Shown: positions 1 to 8,153, numbered from the stretch's first letter. The stretch: DNA of 64,000 nucleotides from Coriobacteriia bacterium (GCA_030655755.1 JAUSOQ010000057.1:1-64000), one strand, 5' to 3'. The notes: a model not told the origin generated them from the letters alone. Program-made: numbers and translations.

Positions 1-74
1 CCGTCGATCTGTACGATGCGCAGGTTGCGATCAAGGACGATATGCGGCACATCAAGCCGTTGTGTGTCGTCTGA
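1..74 (+). CDS. C-terminal tail of an unidentified protein (partial)
   Basis: The frame starting at base 3 is open from the window edge to a TGA at 72-74 and encodes about 23 residues ending in KPLCVV. The tail closely matches the end of the gene ending at 12,179: both contain an AIKDD-like block followed by IKPL and a stop just before an attC-like site. The body of the gene lies outside the window, so no function is assigned. The shared tail suggests two cassettes of common origin. Confidence 0.5.
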   Translation, partial: VDLYDAQVAIKDDMRHIKPLCVV

Positions 75-155
75 CCAGGGCATCCAGCAGACGGCCAGGA
101 GCGTTAGGATGAAGAGAGGCGTATCGGCCGCAGCTGATGCCCAAAGACGTTCGGC
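69..155 (+). repeat. attC-like site 1
   Basis: The outer ends GTCTGAC and GTTCGGC flank an imperfect inverted repeat: GGCATC-CAGC-GGCC on the left pairs with GGCC-GCAGCTGATGCC on the right. The internal part (CCAGGAGCGTTAGGATGAAG) recurs in altered form near 12,197 and 13,299. The right core departs from the GTTRRRY consensus at one position. Confidence 0.55.
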
Positions 156-234
156 GGAGCCCTTCGAGCAGGGTGGCAGCAAGCGAGATTATCGTGTAAT
201 CTGATTCTCAGATACTTGAGTTAGGAGCAACGAG

Positions 235-510
235 ATGTCGGATGTGACGGTCACCCAAGTCGCGCGCCACTTCGCGGACTATGTCAACCGCGTCGCCTAC
301 CGCCGCGAGTCGTTCACGCTCGTGCGCGGCAAGAAGCCGCTCGCGGAGCTTCGTCCGCTGCCTGCAGGCAAGCGGCTCTCAGAACTGCCCGCCCTGTTCG
401 CGTCTCTGCCGCATCTGACGCCGCGAGAAGCAACGGACTTCGCTGATGATCTGTCTGCCGCGCAAGGGGAGTTGGCACAAGCAGAGGTCCGTGACGCATG
501 GCAGTCCTGA
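235..510 (+). CDS. Phd/YefM-like antitoxin
   Basis: This 91-residue protein opens with a short DNA-binding-like segment (VTVTQVARHFADYVNRV) followed by a strand pair with LVRGKKPLAEL, the usual layout of Phd/YefM antitoxins, and an acidic C-terminal tail that would wrap the toxin. It overlaps the downstream PIN toxin gene by 13 bp, so the two are translationally coupled. It probably neutralises the toxin and represses its own promoter. The pair fills a cassette between the attC-like sites at 69-155 and 903-1006. The family is assigned from the motif and the neighbour. Confidence 0.8.
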   Translation: MSDVTVTQVARHFADYVNRVAYRRESFTLVRGKKPLAELRPLPAGKRLSELPALFASLPHLTPREATDFADDLSAAQGELAQAEVRDAWQS

Positions 511-908
511 TCGATGCCAGCATCCTCATCGAGGCCGAGCGCGGCAGACTCCACCTTGAGTCGCACGTGGCACGGCATCACGACGAAGAGTCCTTCCTGT
601 CCGTCATCACCGCGAGTGAATTGCTTCACGGCGTGCATCGGGCGACTCTGCCGGACGTGCGCGCGAAGCGCTCGGCTTTCGTCGAAGGCATTCTCGAGCA
701 CTTCCCGCTCCTTCCCGTGGATCTCGCGTGTGCCAGAGCTCACGCGCGGATCTGGGCGGAGCTGCGCCAGGCCGGTACGATGATCGGCCCGCATGACCTA
801 TGGCTCGCCGCCACGTGCGTGGCTCATGGGCTCACCATGGTGACGGGGAACGTGCGCGAGTTCGAGTGTGTTCCCGGGCTGACAGTAGAGGTTTGGTCTG
901 GATCCTAA
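498..908 (+). CDS. PIN-domain ribonuclease toxin (VapC-like)
   Basis: This 136-residue PIN domain has the family's acidic positions: Asp6 in LIDAS, Glu in ASELLHG near residue 42, and Asp in GPHDLWLA near 101, with a TGNVREF segment near the end. VapC-type toxins cleave RNA, often tRNA, with metal-dependent catalysis. The length is normal for the family. It forms a two-gene module with the Phd-like antitoxin upstream. Its TAA stop at 906-908 falls within the TCCTAAC left core of the next attC-like site, a common feature of compact integron cassettes. Confidence 0.88.
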   Translation: MAVLIDASILIEAERGRLHLESHVARHHDEESFLSVITASELLHGVHRATLPDVRAKRSAFVEGILEHFPLLPVDLACARAHARIWAELRQAGTMIGPHDLWLAATCVAHGLTMVTGNVREFECVPGLTVEVWSGS

Positions 909-1006
909 CTGACCTGCCGGGCCGCGCCGAAAGCGGATCGAGCGGGCGGCGGGAGCGCTACAATCAAGCAAGGGATGGGCCGCCGCTCATCCGCAATGCG
1001 TTGGGC
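903..1006 (+). repeat. attC-like site 2 (shares a 71-bp exact repeat with site 9)
   Basis: The left core is TCCTAAC and the right core GTTGGGC. Between them GCGGATCGAGCGGGCGGC pairs imperfectly with GCCGCCGCTCATCCGC. Bases 932-1002 are identical to 9522-9592. The left arm is longer than the right by roughly 15-20 bases, so the exact left boundary is uncertain. Confidence 0.65.
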
Positions 1007-1052
1007 ACCACCTGACGCCGTGTGCAGCGGCAGACACAGACGGGAGTCGTAG

Positions 1053-2036
1053 GTGACAGACGCAGAGCGCGATTACCGGCACGCCCATGGACCCACGGCA
1101 CTCATCTCCCCCGCCCGGGGCTCGGCGTCGTGGGTCTCTGGCGTGGTCTCGACACCCATCACGATCAGAGTCGTGCTCTCGCTCGTTCTTCTGGCATTCG
1201 TGGGTCTGGTTGACACCGCCATCGAGATCAGCTTCTCAGTCTTCTACCTCATACCCGTGCTTTTCGCAGGAACCTTCCTGTCCCGTGGGGCCGGTCGTGC
1301 CATGGCTGTCGTCAGCGCCGCGACTTGGGGCTATCTGGAATTGCTCGGCGGCGGTGTCTACTCCTCCGCCTGGATTCCGGTATGGAACAGCGCTGTCAGA
1401 CTCGCCTTCTTCCTGATCATCAACGAGCTGGTCCACGCGATGCGTCAAGCCCACGCGCGCGAACGCGAGTTATCCAGGAAGGACTCGCTCACCGGGATCG
1501 CCAACGGACGCGTGTTCGCGGAGCGCGTCGATCAGGTCATAGCCCAGGCCCGCCGTGACGGACGTCCGTTCACGATCACGTACGTGGACTTGGACCGCTT
1601 CAAGGAAGTGAATGACACCGAAGGCCACTCGGAGGGCGACCGGCTTTTCAAGGCGGTCGCCACAGCCATCGAGCGTGATCTTCGCGCGACCGATGTCGTG
1701 GCGCGGCTCGGAGGCGATGAGTTCGGCATCCTCATGACGGAGTGCGGGGTGACGCAGGCGCGCCAGTCGCTCGAACGCATCGCTGCCTCACTCGCGCTTG
1801 AACTCGGTAAGCGTTGGGGAGTCGGGGCGACATTCGGCGCCGTGACCTTCGACACGCCGCCCGATGACGTCGATTCCGCCGTGCGGCTGGCGGACGATCT
1901 CATGTATCGCGGCAAAGCCGAGGGACGAGGACGTATCATGCAGGCGACGTGGCCGGGTCTTCACGCGGCGGAGACAGAACTGATGGGGTGCCCAATCACC
2001 GCATCCAGCAGACAGCCGCTTCGCGGCTGCAGCTGA
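1053..2036 (+). CDS. Membrane-bound GGDEF diguanylate cyclase
   Basis: The 327-residue protein has an N-terminal half with several hydrophobic segments (about residues 30-130), a short coiled linker, and a C-terminal GGDEF domain. The active-site motif RLGGDEFG is intact at about residues 218-225, and DLDRFKEVND gives the metal-binding segment, so synthesis of cyclic di-GMP from two GTP is expected. No RxxD inhibitory site is obvious just upstream. It starts at GTG with only a weak ribosome binding site. It is the only gene between attC-like sites 2 and 3, and its last 15 or so codons are formed by the attC palindrome. Confidence 0.87.
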   Translation: MTDAERDYRHAHGPTALISPARGSASWVSGVVSTPITIRVVLSLVLLAFVGLVDTAIEISFSVFYLIPVLFAGTFLSRGAGRAMAVVSAATWGYLELLGGGVYSSAWIPVWNSAVRLAFFLIINELVHAMRQAHARERELSRKDSLTGIANGRVFAERVDQVIAQARRDGRPFTITYVDLDRFKEVNDTEGHSEGDRLFKAVATAIERDLRATDVVARLGGDEFGILMTECGVTQARQSLERIAASLALELGKRWGVGATFGAVTFDTPPDDVDSAVRLADDLMYRGKAEGRGRIMQATWPGLHAAETELMGCPITASSRQPLRGCS

Positions 2037-2053
2037 TGCGGGTCACGTTAGGC
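1990..2053 (+). repeat. attC-like site 3
   Basis: The left core is GCCCAAT and the right core GTTAGGC. The stem is strong: GCATC-CAGC-CAGCCGC pairs with GCGGCTG-CAGCTGATGC across a TTC loop, with unpaired bases on one side as in real attC hairpins. The stop codon of the diguanylate cyclase (2034-2036) is inside the right arm. Confidence 0.8.
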
Positions 2054-2221
2054 CGATTCGCGTATCCTTTCTTGGCGATCATCGCGAGGAGTCCGAACAC
2101 GTGGCAGTGTCTATGAGCGCCAACTCAGCCGACGGGCACTCCGGCTGTTGACATGAGTGATTGCGTCTACTACCGTCGATTTTGGGACGACTGGGGGGGG
2201 GCATCAAGAACGGGGGCATTG

Positions 2222-2776
2222 ATGAATCGTCTAGTTCGCATTTGTATCATGCTCGCATTGGGCATGACCGTAGTGGCTCCGCACGTCGCCGTCGCGAAGT
2301 CAGCGGCACCCAACCCTTCGCAAATCACTCACTACACCCTGTCGGTGTCGGTCGATGGTGGTCCGTTCACGGAGGTGGCGAGCGGCAGCAACGAGAGTGA
2401 CGTCGAGCTCACTCCGCAGATCATGGCTATCATTTCTGGGGGTTCGAAGTCGGTCACGTATCGGAACACGGCTTGGTCGCTGGTTCAGCCGATCTACTAT
2501 CTTGACCACCGACTGAGTTGGGGGTGGGATGGCTCGAGTTGCCGCCTGATCAGCCGGGGCTATTCCGCGTACGCATATCCGGGCAACGGTTGGTCTTGCT
2601 ACAGGCTGAACTCCAGCAGCTGGGGAGGCACTGGCTCGTCCTCTATATGGAGCAAGTACCAGTACACCTTCAAATACAATGGGACTGTTGGCGGTGTCCC
2701 CGTCATCTTCTTCAAGAACCTCGGGCTCCAGGTCATCGGTTACGCCGGCGGGGGTAGTTCGTCAACACCGTACTAG
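2222..2776 (+). CDS. Secreted protein of unknown function
   Basis: The 184-residue product begins with a clear signal peptide (MNRLVRICIMLALG, hydrophobic to about residue 20, cleavage near AVA-KS). The mature part is rich in Ser, Gly, Tyr and Trp and contains four Cys-free beta-like stretches plus a WGWDGSSCRL and a GNGWSCYRLN segment, so two cysteines could form one disulfide. No family was recognised. The start at 2222 is chosen because the signal peptide begins there; an upstream in-frame start at 2153 would add residues read across a 9-G run (2193-2201). It shares a cassette with the membrane protein downstream. Confidence 0.7.
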   Translation: MNRLVRICIMLALGMTVVAPHVAVAKSAAPNPSQITHYTLSVSVDGGPFTEVASGSNESDVELTPQIMAIISGGSKSVTYRNTAWSLVQPIYYLDHRLSWGWDGSSCRLISRGYSAYAYPGNGWSCYRLNSSSWGGTGSSSIWSKYQYTFKYNGTVGGVPVIFFKNLGLQVIGYAGGGSSSTPY

Positions 2777-2851
2777 TTCCTGCTCGCTGCCATCGGATTA
2801 ATTGGCCCACCAGTCGTCCCCTTTTCACGCTTAATCACAAGAGAGGTTGCC

Positions 2852-3253
2852 GTGAGTACAAGTGGGATTCCAATGCGAATGAGAGTAGCCGCATGGTCAT
2901 GTGTGCTGTTTGGGGCCATTGCCCTGGCTAAGACCTTAGTTCTGCTCTTTCGAGGCGAGGTGAGCTTCGACCCAACGGTGCTGCTGCTTCTTGCAGGCAT
3001 TGCTCTGCTCTTTGGGTGGATCCGTTTTCGCATGTGGATTATTGCGTACATCGCTTCCATAGCCACTCTCGCGATTGTCGGTCTGTCGCTCGTGCTGGCA
3101 AGAAGCCTCGATCGGATAGTGATTGGGGGTTTGGTCATCAGGGCTTGGCAGGGAGCCCTCACCGCACTCATCATCGTCGTGGCGCTCGCTTCAGCGGCGT
3201 TCTGGGCCCTGTACAGCAGCCCCCGCGCTCGGTCAGATGCCGCCTCTCACTGA
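2852..3253 (+). CDS. Small membrane protein of unknown function
   Basis: The 133-residue protein has four predicted membrane helices (about residues 10-32, 41-58, 60-85 and 100-125) and little else. The GTG start at 2852 follows AGAGAGG at good spacing. It lies 75 bp after the secreted-protein gene, with no attC-like site between, so the two probably travel as one cassette ending at the site at 3304-3402. No family was recognised. Confidence 0.68.
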   Translation: MSTSGIPMRMRVAAWSCVLFGAIALAKTLVLLFRGEVSFDPTVLLLLAGIALLFGWIRFRMWIIAYIASIATLAIVGLSLVLARSLDRIVIGGLVIRAWQGALTALIIVVALASAAFWALYSSPRARSDAASH

Positions 3254-3303
3254 CATACGGCCATACTCCCAGTTGTGTGAGGGACAGAGGGCTAATGCGC
3301 ACG

Positions 3304-3402
3304 GCCTAACCCGCGCTTCCACACAGACGGCGCGCTTCGTGCGGTAGACTCGGGCGGAAGGCACTCGCCGGCGCGCCGCTGGTGAAGCGCCCAACGTTAG
3401 AT
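3304..3402 (+). repeat. attC-like site 4
   Basis: Both cores match the consensus: GCCTAAC on the left and GTTAGAT on the right. The arms GCGCTTCC-ACAGACGGCGCGC and GCGCGCCGCTGGTGAAGCGC pair along most of their length, with a loop of about 35 bases between. This is one of the clearest sites in the array. Confidence 0.82.
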
Positions 3403-3453
3403 TCATGACGTATGACGCTTGACCTTTGACGCCACGCGTTATACCCTCTGAGC

Positions 3454-3735
3454 ATGATCAAGTCGTTCGCCGACAGCGAGACCGAGAAGGTGTTCAATCG
3501 GCAGTTCTCGAAGAAGCTGCCGGGCGACATCCAGGCCGTTGCGCTGCGCAAGTTGAGGATGCTCAACAACGCTCACGCCATCAACGACCTGCGAAGCCCT
3601 CCGGCCAACCGGCTCGAGAAGCTTTCCGCGGACCGCGAGGGCCAACACAGCATCCGCATCAACGATCAGTGGCGCGTGTGTTTCGTGTGGGACGACCGTG
3701 ACGCGTACGACGTGGAGATCGTCGACTATCACTAG
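3454..3735 (+). CDS. higB: HigB-type RelE-superfamily mRNA interferase toxin
   Basis: The 93-residue protein has the HigB pattern: MIKSF-D at the start, RKLRML in the middle, the NRLEKL-GQHSIRINDQWR segment and a VEIVDYH end. These toxins cleave mRNA on the ribosome. Gene order is toxin first and antitoxin second, as is usual for HigBA, with 14 bp between the genes. The two genes fill one cassette between attC-like sites 4 and 5. Confidence 0.92.
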   Translation: MIKSFADSETEKVFNRQFSKKLPGDIQAVALRKLRMLNNAHAINDLRSPPANRLEKLSADREGQHSIRINDQWRVCFVWDDRDAYDVEIVDYH

Positions 3736-3749
3736 AGAGGAGGCCTACG

Positions 3750-4055
3750 ATGACGAACAAGATGCTCGCACCCGTACACCCCGGAGAGGTGCTGCTCGAG
3801 GAGTTCCTCAAGCCGCTCGGGCTCAGCCAGAATCGTCTGGCCTTGAGCCTCAACGTGTCGCCCCGGCGCATCAACGAGATCGTGCTCGGCAAGCGCCGCG
3901 TCAGCGCAGAGACCGCGCTGCGGCTCGCTCGCTACTTCGATACGACGCCCCAGTTCTGGCTTGGACTGCAGGCGGACTACGATCTGGACGTCGCGTCCGA
4001 CGAACTTGGCGAGCGCTTGAACGTAGAGATTCGCGGTCACGCGATCGCAGTGTAG
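3750..4055 (+). CDS. higA: HigA-type HTH antitoxin
   Basis: The 101-residue protein has an Xre-type helix-turn-helix: HPGEVLLEEFLKPLGLSQNRLA, then RINEIVLGKRRVSAETALRLARYF and the QFWLGLQADYDL segment typical of HigA. It would bind HigB and repress the operon. A GAGAGGAGG ribosome binding site precedes the ATG. Length and order match the family. Confidence 0.93.
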   Translation: MTNKMLAPVHPGEVLLEEFLKPLGLSQNRLALSLNVSPRRINEIVLGKRRVSAETALRLARYFDTTPQFWLGLQADYDLDVASDELGERLNVEIRGHAIAV

Positions 4056-4062
4056 AGTCAGA

Positions 4063-4118
4063 ATCTAACAAGCAGTTCGAGCCGACCCGCTTCGCGGGCG
4101 GCTCAACTGCCGGACGGA
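4063..4118 (+). repeat. attC-like site 5 (right core degenerate)
   Basis: The left core ATCTAAC fits the consensus. A near-perfect hairpin follows: CAGTTCGAGCCGACCCGC pairs with GCGGGCGGCTCAACTG over a TTC loop. The expected GTTAGAT-like right core is replaced by GCCGGACGG, so the site may be decayed or recombined at its right end. Confidence 0.62.
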
Positions 4119-4145
4119 CGCGACGAGGCACACGAGGGGGGCCGG

Positions 4146-4709
4146 ATGGGGCGTAGTGGTCGCACGACAGTCGACCCAACGACGATACTCGAAGCTGCGC
4201 GCGAGTTCCGCACCTCAGCCGACCGCCTGCTCGCACAGGTTCAGACAATGTATCCGGGCCGCATCCCACCGTTCGCTACTCTTGCCCCGGGGTTTGCTCT
4301 GAGCGCATTCTCGGTCGAGCTGGCGCTCAAGGCGCTCATCTTGCTTGAATCTGGCCAGTGCCGGCGCGGTCATGATCTCGGCAAGTTGTACAAGATGGTC
4401 TCGCCGGCGAGCCAGATTGTCTTAGCAAAGGAATTCACGGCGCGATGCGAACAAAACCCGGTCCTGATGCAGATTCGGACTGACGTTATCGCTGATGGCG
4501 GCGATATCCCGTTGACTATCGAGTCGGCCTTGGACGAAGTGGGGAGCTCGTTCGAAAGCTGGCGGTACGTCTACGAAGGTAATCTGCCTAGTGTCTACGG
4601 GCTACAGGAGGCCTTCGTCGCCATCAGCACCAGAATGGCTGAGTTGAGGTCAGCTAACAACGGCGGGCCCGTGAGTGAGTCGATGCGCTGCCCGACCGCT
4701 GAGCAGTGA
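4146..4709 (+). CDS. HEPN-like protein of unknown function
   Basis: The 187-residue protein is helical. A central stretch, FALSAFSVELALKALILLE followed by GHDLGKLYKMV, resembles HEPN-domain proteins, in which such helices form the nucleotide-binding or RNase fold. A canonical RxxxxH catalytic motif is not obvious. The stop overlaps the GTG start of the SNF2 gene by 4 bp, so the two are translationally coupled. The pairing with a SNF2 helicase and a SWIM protein suggests a shared defence or nucleic-acid role, which is inference. Confidence 0.6.
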   Translation: MGRSGRTTVDPTTILEAAREFRTSADRLLAQVQTMYPGRIPPFATLAPGFALSAFSVELALKALILLESGQCRRGHDLGKLYKMVSPASQIVLAKEFTARCEQNPVLMQIRTDVIADGGDIPLTIESALDEVGSSFESWRYVYEGNLPSVYGLQEAFVAISTRMAELRSANNGGPVSESMRCPTAEQ

Positions 4710-7321
4710 CAGAATCAATGAGGAGGATGCTCGACTTGGAATTCGTGTTCAAGCGCGATGGCTTCGCGCTGGACATGTCGTCTGGCAACCACTCGCCTGA
4801 AGAGAATCAGTGGCTGGACCGTTTCCAGCATGACAAGTGGCACGCCCTCTTTCATCTGGGGCAATCAGGCTACCATTCGGCGCCCGCATCCTCACTCGAG
4901 TTTCTCCTTCGGCTTGCTCGCGAGTACTTCGCGCTGCTTGCGCGCTCCAGCGACCTGGAGCTCAGGCGAGCGGCAGTGGATCTCGAGGTATCCGACGAGG
5001 CCGTGGCCGCAGCGCTCTCCGAAATACCGTTCGCGGTAGGGTCCGAACATCTCACGCCCAAGTGGGTGCGCAATGTTTACGCCCGGCTGCATGAGGTGTT
5101 TCAAAGCGATATTGCCGTGTGGGACGGTTCAGTCGAGTCGTACTTCACTCAGAAGGGACTCGCTCATGCCGGAGGGCGGCTGATCTTCCACCTGGCCGAA
5201 CGCAGAAACAGCAACACGCCCTTCGCCTTCCTGGCAACCTATGCCGTCGAAGGTGCAGAAGGCGCAATCACCCACCTCAAGTTGAAGCAGGCGCTCGATC
5301 AGTTTCAGGACAACCAATCAGAACTACTCCGCATCGTCTCAATTCTTGAACGAGCGCAGAAACGCAGCGGCTTCGTTCGCTCGTTTATCGAATCAGGCGA
5401 CTTGTTCCATGCCGTTGAAATGAGCGCGCAGGACACCTATAGATTCCTTCAAGACGTAGCGACGCTTGAGGAACTCGGAATTAAGTGCCGCACGCCGGTC
5501 TGGTGGAAGCCTACGGGCAAACGGTCTCGAATAGACGTCCGTGCGTCACTGCTTCGAAACTATACGCGGGAGATCACGGGGCAGTTTGGCCTTGGGACGC
5601 TCGTGGAGCTGCAGCCGATCATGAGCATCGACGGCACGCTGATTACTGAGAGCGAGATCAGGGAGCTACTTGAAGTCTCTGACGGGCTCACCCTACTGAA
5701 AGGGAACTGGGTTGAAGTCAACCATGAGCGGTTGGCCTCAATGCTTGAGGTATTCGAGAAGCTCAAGGACACGGAGCTTACAATTGCGGATGCTCTGCGT
5801 GGGAGCTTGTCGCCGATTGATCTTCCCGATGACTTTGACATCGAGGTCGATAACTCACTCTGGCTCGCGGAGATGCGGCTTACAACGGACAACGCCGGAT
5901 TGGACTCCTCACCGCAAGCCCCGGACACGTTCCACGCGGACCTTCGACCCTACCAGGCCTTGGGATTCGCCTGGCTGTGCCGCATGGCCTCCTTGGGGTT
6001 CGGTGCGTGCCTCGCGGATGATATGGGTCTGGGCAAGACCGTTCAGGTACTCGCGTTGCTTGAGAAGTTGCGCATCGAACATCCAGAGCATAGGACACTT
6101 CTGATCGTGCCAATGTCTCTGCTGGCCAATTGGACGCACGAACTGAAGAAGTTCGCACCATGCATGCCGTATTCCGTGATCCATCGTTCGGCAGACGACT
6201 ACGCTGCCGTGGACTTTGCTGACCTGCCATTCTTATCAATCACCACATACGGGATGATTGTGCGCCGTCCTGAGTTTCACGATATGGCCTGGAATCTAGT
6301 CATCCTGGACGAGGCTCAAGCCATCAAGAACCCCGCCTCTTCGCAAGCCGTAGCGGTGAAGAAGTTGCGGCGTCACAACTGCATCGTCATGACAGGGACG
6401 CCTGTTGAGAACAAGCTGTTTGACCTATGGTCACTGTTTGATTTCCTTAACCCGGGACTTCTCGGTTCGGCGAAAGAGTTCGCATCCTCCGAGATGCGCT
6501 ACAAGCCGAGTGAGATACGAAAGATCACAGGGCCCTTTGTTCTGAGGCGATTGAAGACGGACAAGACCGTCATCGCTGATCTTCCTGAGAAGAACGAAAT
6601 AGATCAGTACGTTTCGCTCAGCAAGGACCAGAGAATTCTCTATCAACAGATCATTCGGAGCTTGCAGGAAGATTTCAATCGCGGCGATGTACGCCACACC
6701 AACGCGAAAGTGCTGACTGCTATATCGGCCTGCAAGCAGGTCTGCAATCACCCTGACCAGTTCCTCGGGCTTAGGGGGTTCGATCCTGAACGAAGTGGTA
6801 AGTTCCTAGCGCTGCGCCAATTATGCGAGACGATTCACGATAAGCGCGAGAGAGTAATCGTCTTCACGCAATATCGCGAGATCACGCAGCCGTTGGCGGA
6901 CTTCTTGGCTAGCGTGTTCGATCATCCAGGACTCGTGTTTCACGGAGGCCTGACTCAGCGCCAAAGGGCCCGCGTGCTGGATGAGTTTCAAGGCGATGGG
7001 GACGCCCCGTTCATTGTTATGTCCATTAAGGCAGGTGGCGTAGGTTTGAATCTCACTGAAGCTAACAACGTCATCTTGTTTGATCGCTGGTGGAACCCGG
7101 CAGTTGAGCAACAGGCAATTGACCGGGTCTTTCGTATCGGGCAGACACGCGACGTCATGGTCCATAAGATGGTCGTGGCGGATACTATCGAAGAGAAGAT
7201 CGTCGAAGTACTGAGGACCAAGGGATCCTTGGCAGATGCCGCAGTGGGTGCGGGTGGGGGTCTGGCGGAGACCCTGAGTATCGATGATCTCGTTGCTCTA
7301 CTGCGATCGGAGATCGTTTGA
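4706..7321 (+). CDS. SNF2-family helicase-like ATPase
   Basis: The 871-residue protein has an N-terminal region of about 400 residues with no recognised fold, then a SNF2 core. Motif I is DDMGLGKT near residue 440, motif II DEAQ near 535, and the C-terminal lobe has GGVGLNLTEAN and QAIDRVFRIGQT near 800. All catalytic motifs look intact, so ATP-driven movement on double-stranded DNA is expected. It starts at GTG overlapping the HEPN-like gene; an ATG at 4718 is an alternative. The SWIM gene follows with a 1-bp overlap. Base composition is less GC-rich than that of the housekeeping genes. Confidence 0.92.
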   Translation: MTESMRRMLDLEFVFKRDGFALDMSSGNHSPEENQWLDRFQHDKWHALFHLGQSGYHSAPASSLEFLLRLAREYFALLARSSDLELRRAAVDLEVSDEAVAAALSEIPFAVGSEHLTPKWVRNVYARLHEVFQSDIAVWDGSVESYFTQKGLAHAGGRLIFHLAERRNSNTPFAFLATYAVEGAEGAITHLKLKQALDQFQDNQSELLRIVSILERAQKRSGFVRSFIESGDLFHAVEMSAQDTYRFLQDVATLEELGIKCRTPVWWKPTGKRSRIDVRASLLRNYTREITGQFGLGTLVELQPIMSIDGTLITESEIRELLEVSDGLTLLKGNWVEVNHERLASMLEVFEKLKDTELTIADALRGSLSPIDLPDDFDIEVDNSLWLAEMRLTTDNAGLDSSPQAPDTFHADLRPYQALGFAWLCRMASLGFGACLADDMGLGKTVQVLALLEKLRIEHPEHRTLLIVPMSLLANWTHELKKFAPCMPYSVIHRSADDYAAVDFADLPFLSITTYGMIVRRPEFHDMAWNLVILDEAQAIKNPASSQAVAVKKLRRHNCIVMTGTPVENKLFDLWSLFDFLNPGLLGSAKEFASSEMRYKPSEIRKITGPFVLRRLKTDKTVIADLPEKNEIDQYVSLSKDQRILYQQIIRSLQEDFNRGDVRHTNAKVLTAISACKQVCNHPDQFLGLRGFDPERSGKFLALRQLCETIHDKRERVIVFTQYREITQPLADFLASVFDHPGLVFHGGLTQRQRARVLDEFQGDGDAPFIVMSIKAGGVGLNLTEANNVILFDRWWNPAVEQQAIDRVFRIGQTRDVMVHKMVVADTIEEKIVEVLRTKGSLADAAVGAGGGLAETLSIDDLVALLRSEIV

Positions 7322-8058
7322 TGTCCTGGGAACTTGATGAGAACGGATTCTATAGGCAACCCTTGCAGCAAGAACTCAAAGTTCGAGCTGCCGCCACCAA
7401 GCAGAGGCTGGCCAATGCGACGCAGTCGCTCTCCCCGATCACAATGCCCGAGGGCGGGCGTACGCGGATTGTATCCACATGGTGGAGCGACGCGTGGTGC
7501 TCGAATCTCGCAAGTTACGCTGACCTGCAGAATCGTGTGGCCAGAGGTAGGAAGTACCTCCGCGCCGATGCGGTCATCGACCTCCAAGTTGCCACGGGAC
7601 GAATTGCCGCACTGGTCCAGGGCTCCGTGGTTGAGCCGTACAGGGTTCAGATCGAGATTCAGACGTTGGATGAGAATCGGTGTCGCGATATCCAGCGTTA
7701 CTGCGCAGAGCGCATGACCGGCCTTGAGACCTTGATGGCCGGAGCGCTGCCTCAGGAGCTCGCGGACCTCTTCACTGATTCGCGGACCGGGCTGTTTCCG
7801 TTAGAGCAGGAACTCAATCCGTGCTGTTCCTGCCCCGATGTTGCCTGGGTCTGCAAGCACACCTTCGCCGTGTTGTACGGAGTCGGCAGCAGGCTTGACG
7901 ACAATCCGCTTCTGTTGTTTCAGCTTAGAGGAATTGATGTAGCGGAGCTAATTAGCAAGTCGGTCGACGCACGAGTCTCCTCCCTGCTCGAGCGCGCCAA
8001 CGAAGCGGGTCATACGGATTTAGATGATGATGACTTGAAGGGGACCTTCGGACTATAG
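7321..8058 (+). CDS. SWIM zinc-finger protein
   Basis: The 245-residue protein carries a SWIM zinc finger near residues 168-180 (CSC-PDVAWVCKH), of the form CxCx(n)CxH, thought to bind DNA or protein. SWIM proteins are frequent partners of bacterial SNF2 ATPases. The rest (EVGSTSAP-free, mixed alpha/beta) has no recognised domain. It starts at ATG one base inside the SNF2 stop codon and ends 33 bp before attC-like site 6, so the HEPN-like, SNF2 and SWIM genes form one cassette-borne operon. Confidence 0.85.
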   Translation: MSWELDENGFYRQPLQQELKVRAAATKQRLANATQSLSPITMPEGGRTRIVSTWWSDAWCSNLASYADLQNRVARGRKYLRADAVIDLQVATGRIAALVQGSVVEPYRVQIEIQTLDENRCRDIQRYCAERMTGLETLMAGALPQELADLFTDSRTGLFPLEQELNPCCSCPDVAWVCKHTFAVLYGVGSRLDDNPLLLFQLRGIDVAELISKSVDARVSSLLERANEAGHTDLDDDDLKGTFGL

Positions 8059-8091
8059 GATCTGAAGGACGACGCAGGTGAGCGACGCGCC

Positions 8092-8153
8092 GTCCAACAA
8101 TGAGATCAACCTGACAACGCTTCGCGTTGCGGGTTATCTCACAGACGTTAGGC
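8092..8153 (+). repeat. attC-like site 6
   Basis: The 62-bp site has left core GTCCAAC and right core GTTAGGC. TGAGATCAACCTGACAACGC pairs with GCGTTGCGGGTTATCTCA around a TTC loop, with small bulges on one strand. This is a textbook attC architecture. Confidence 0.87.
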
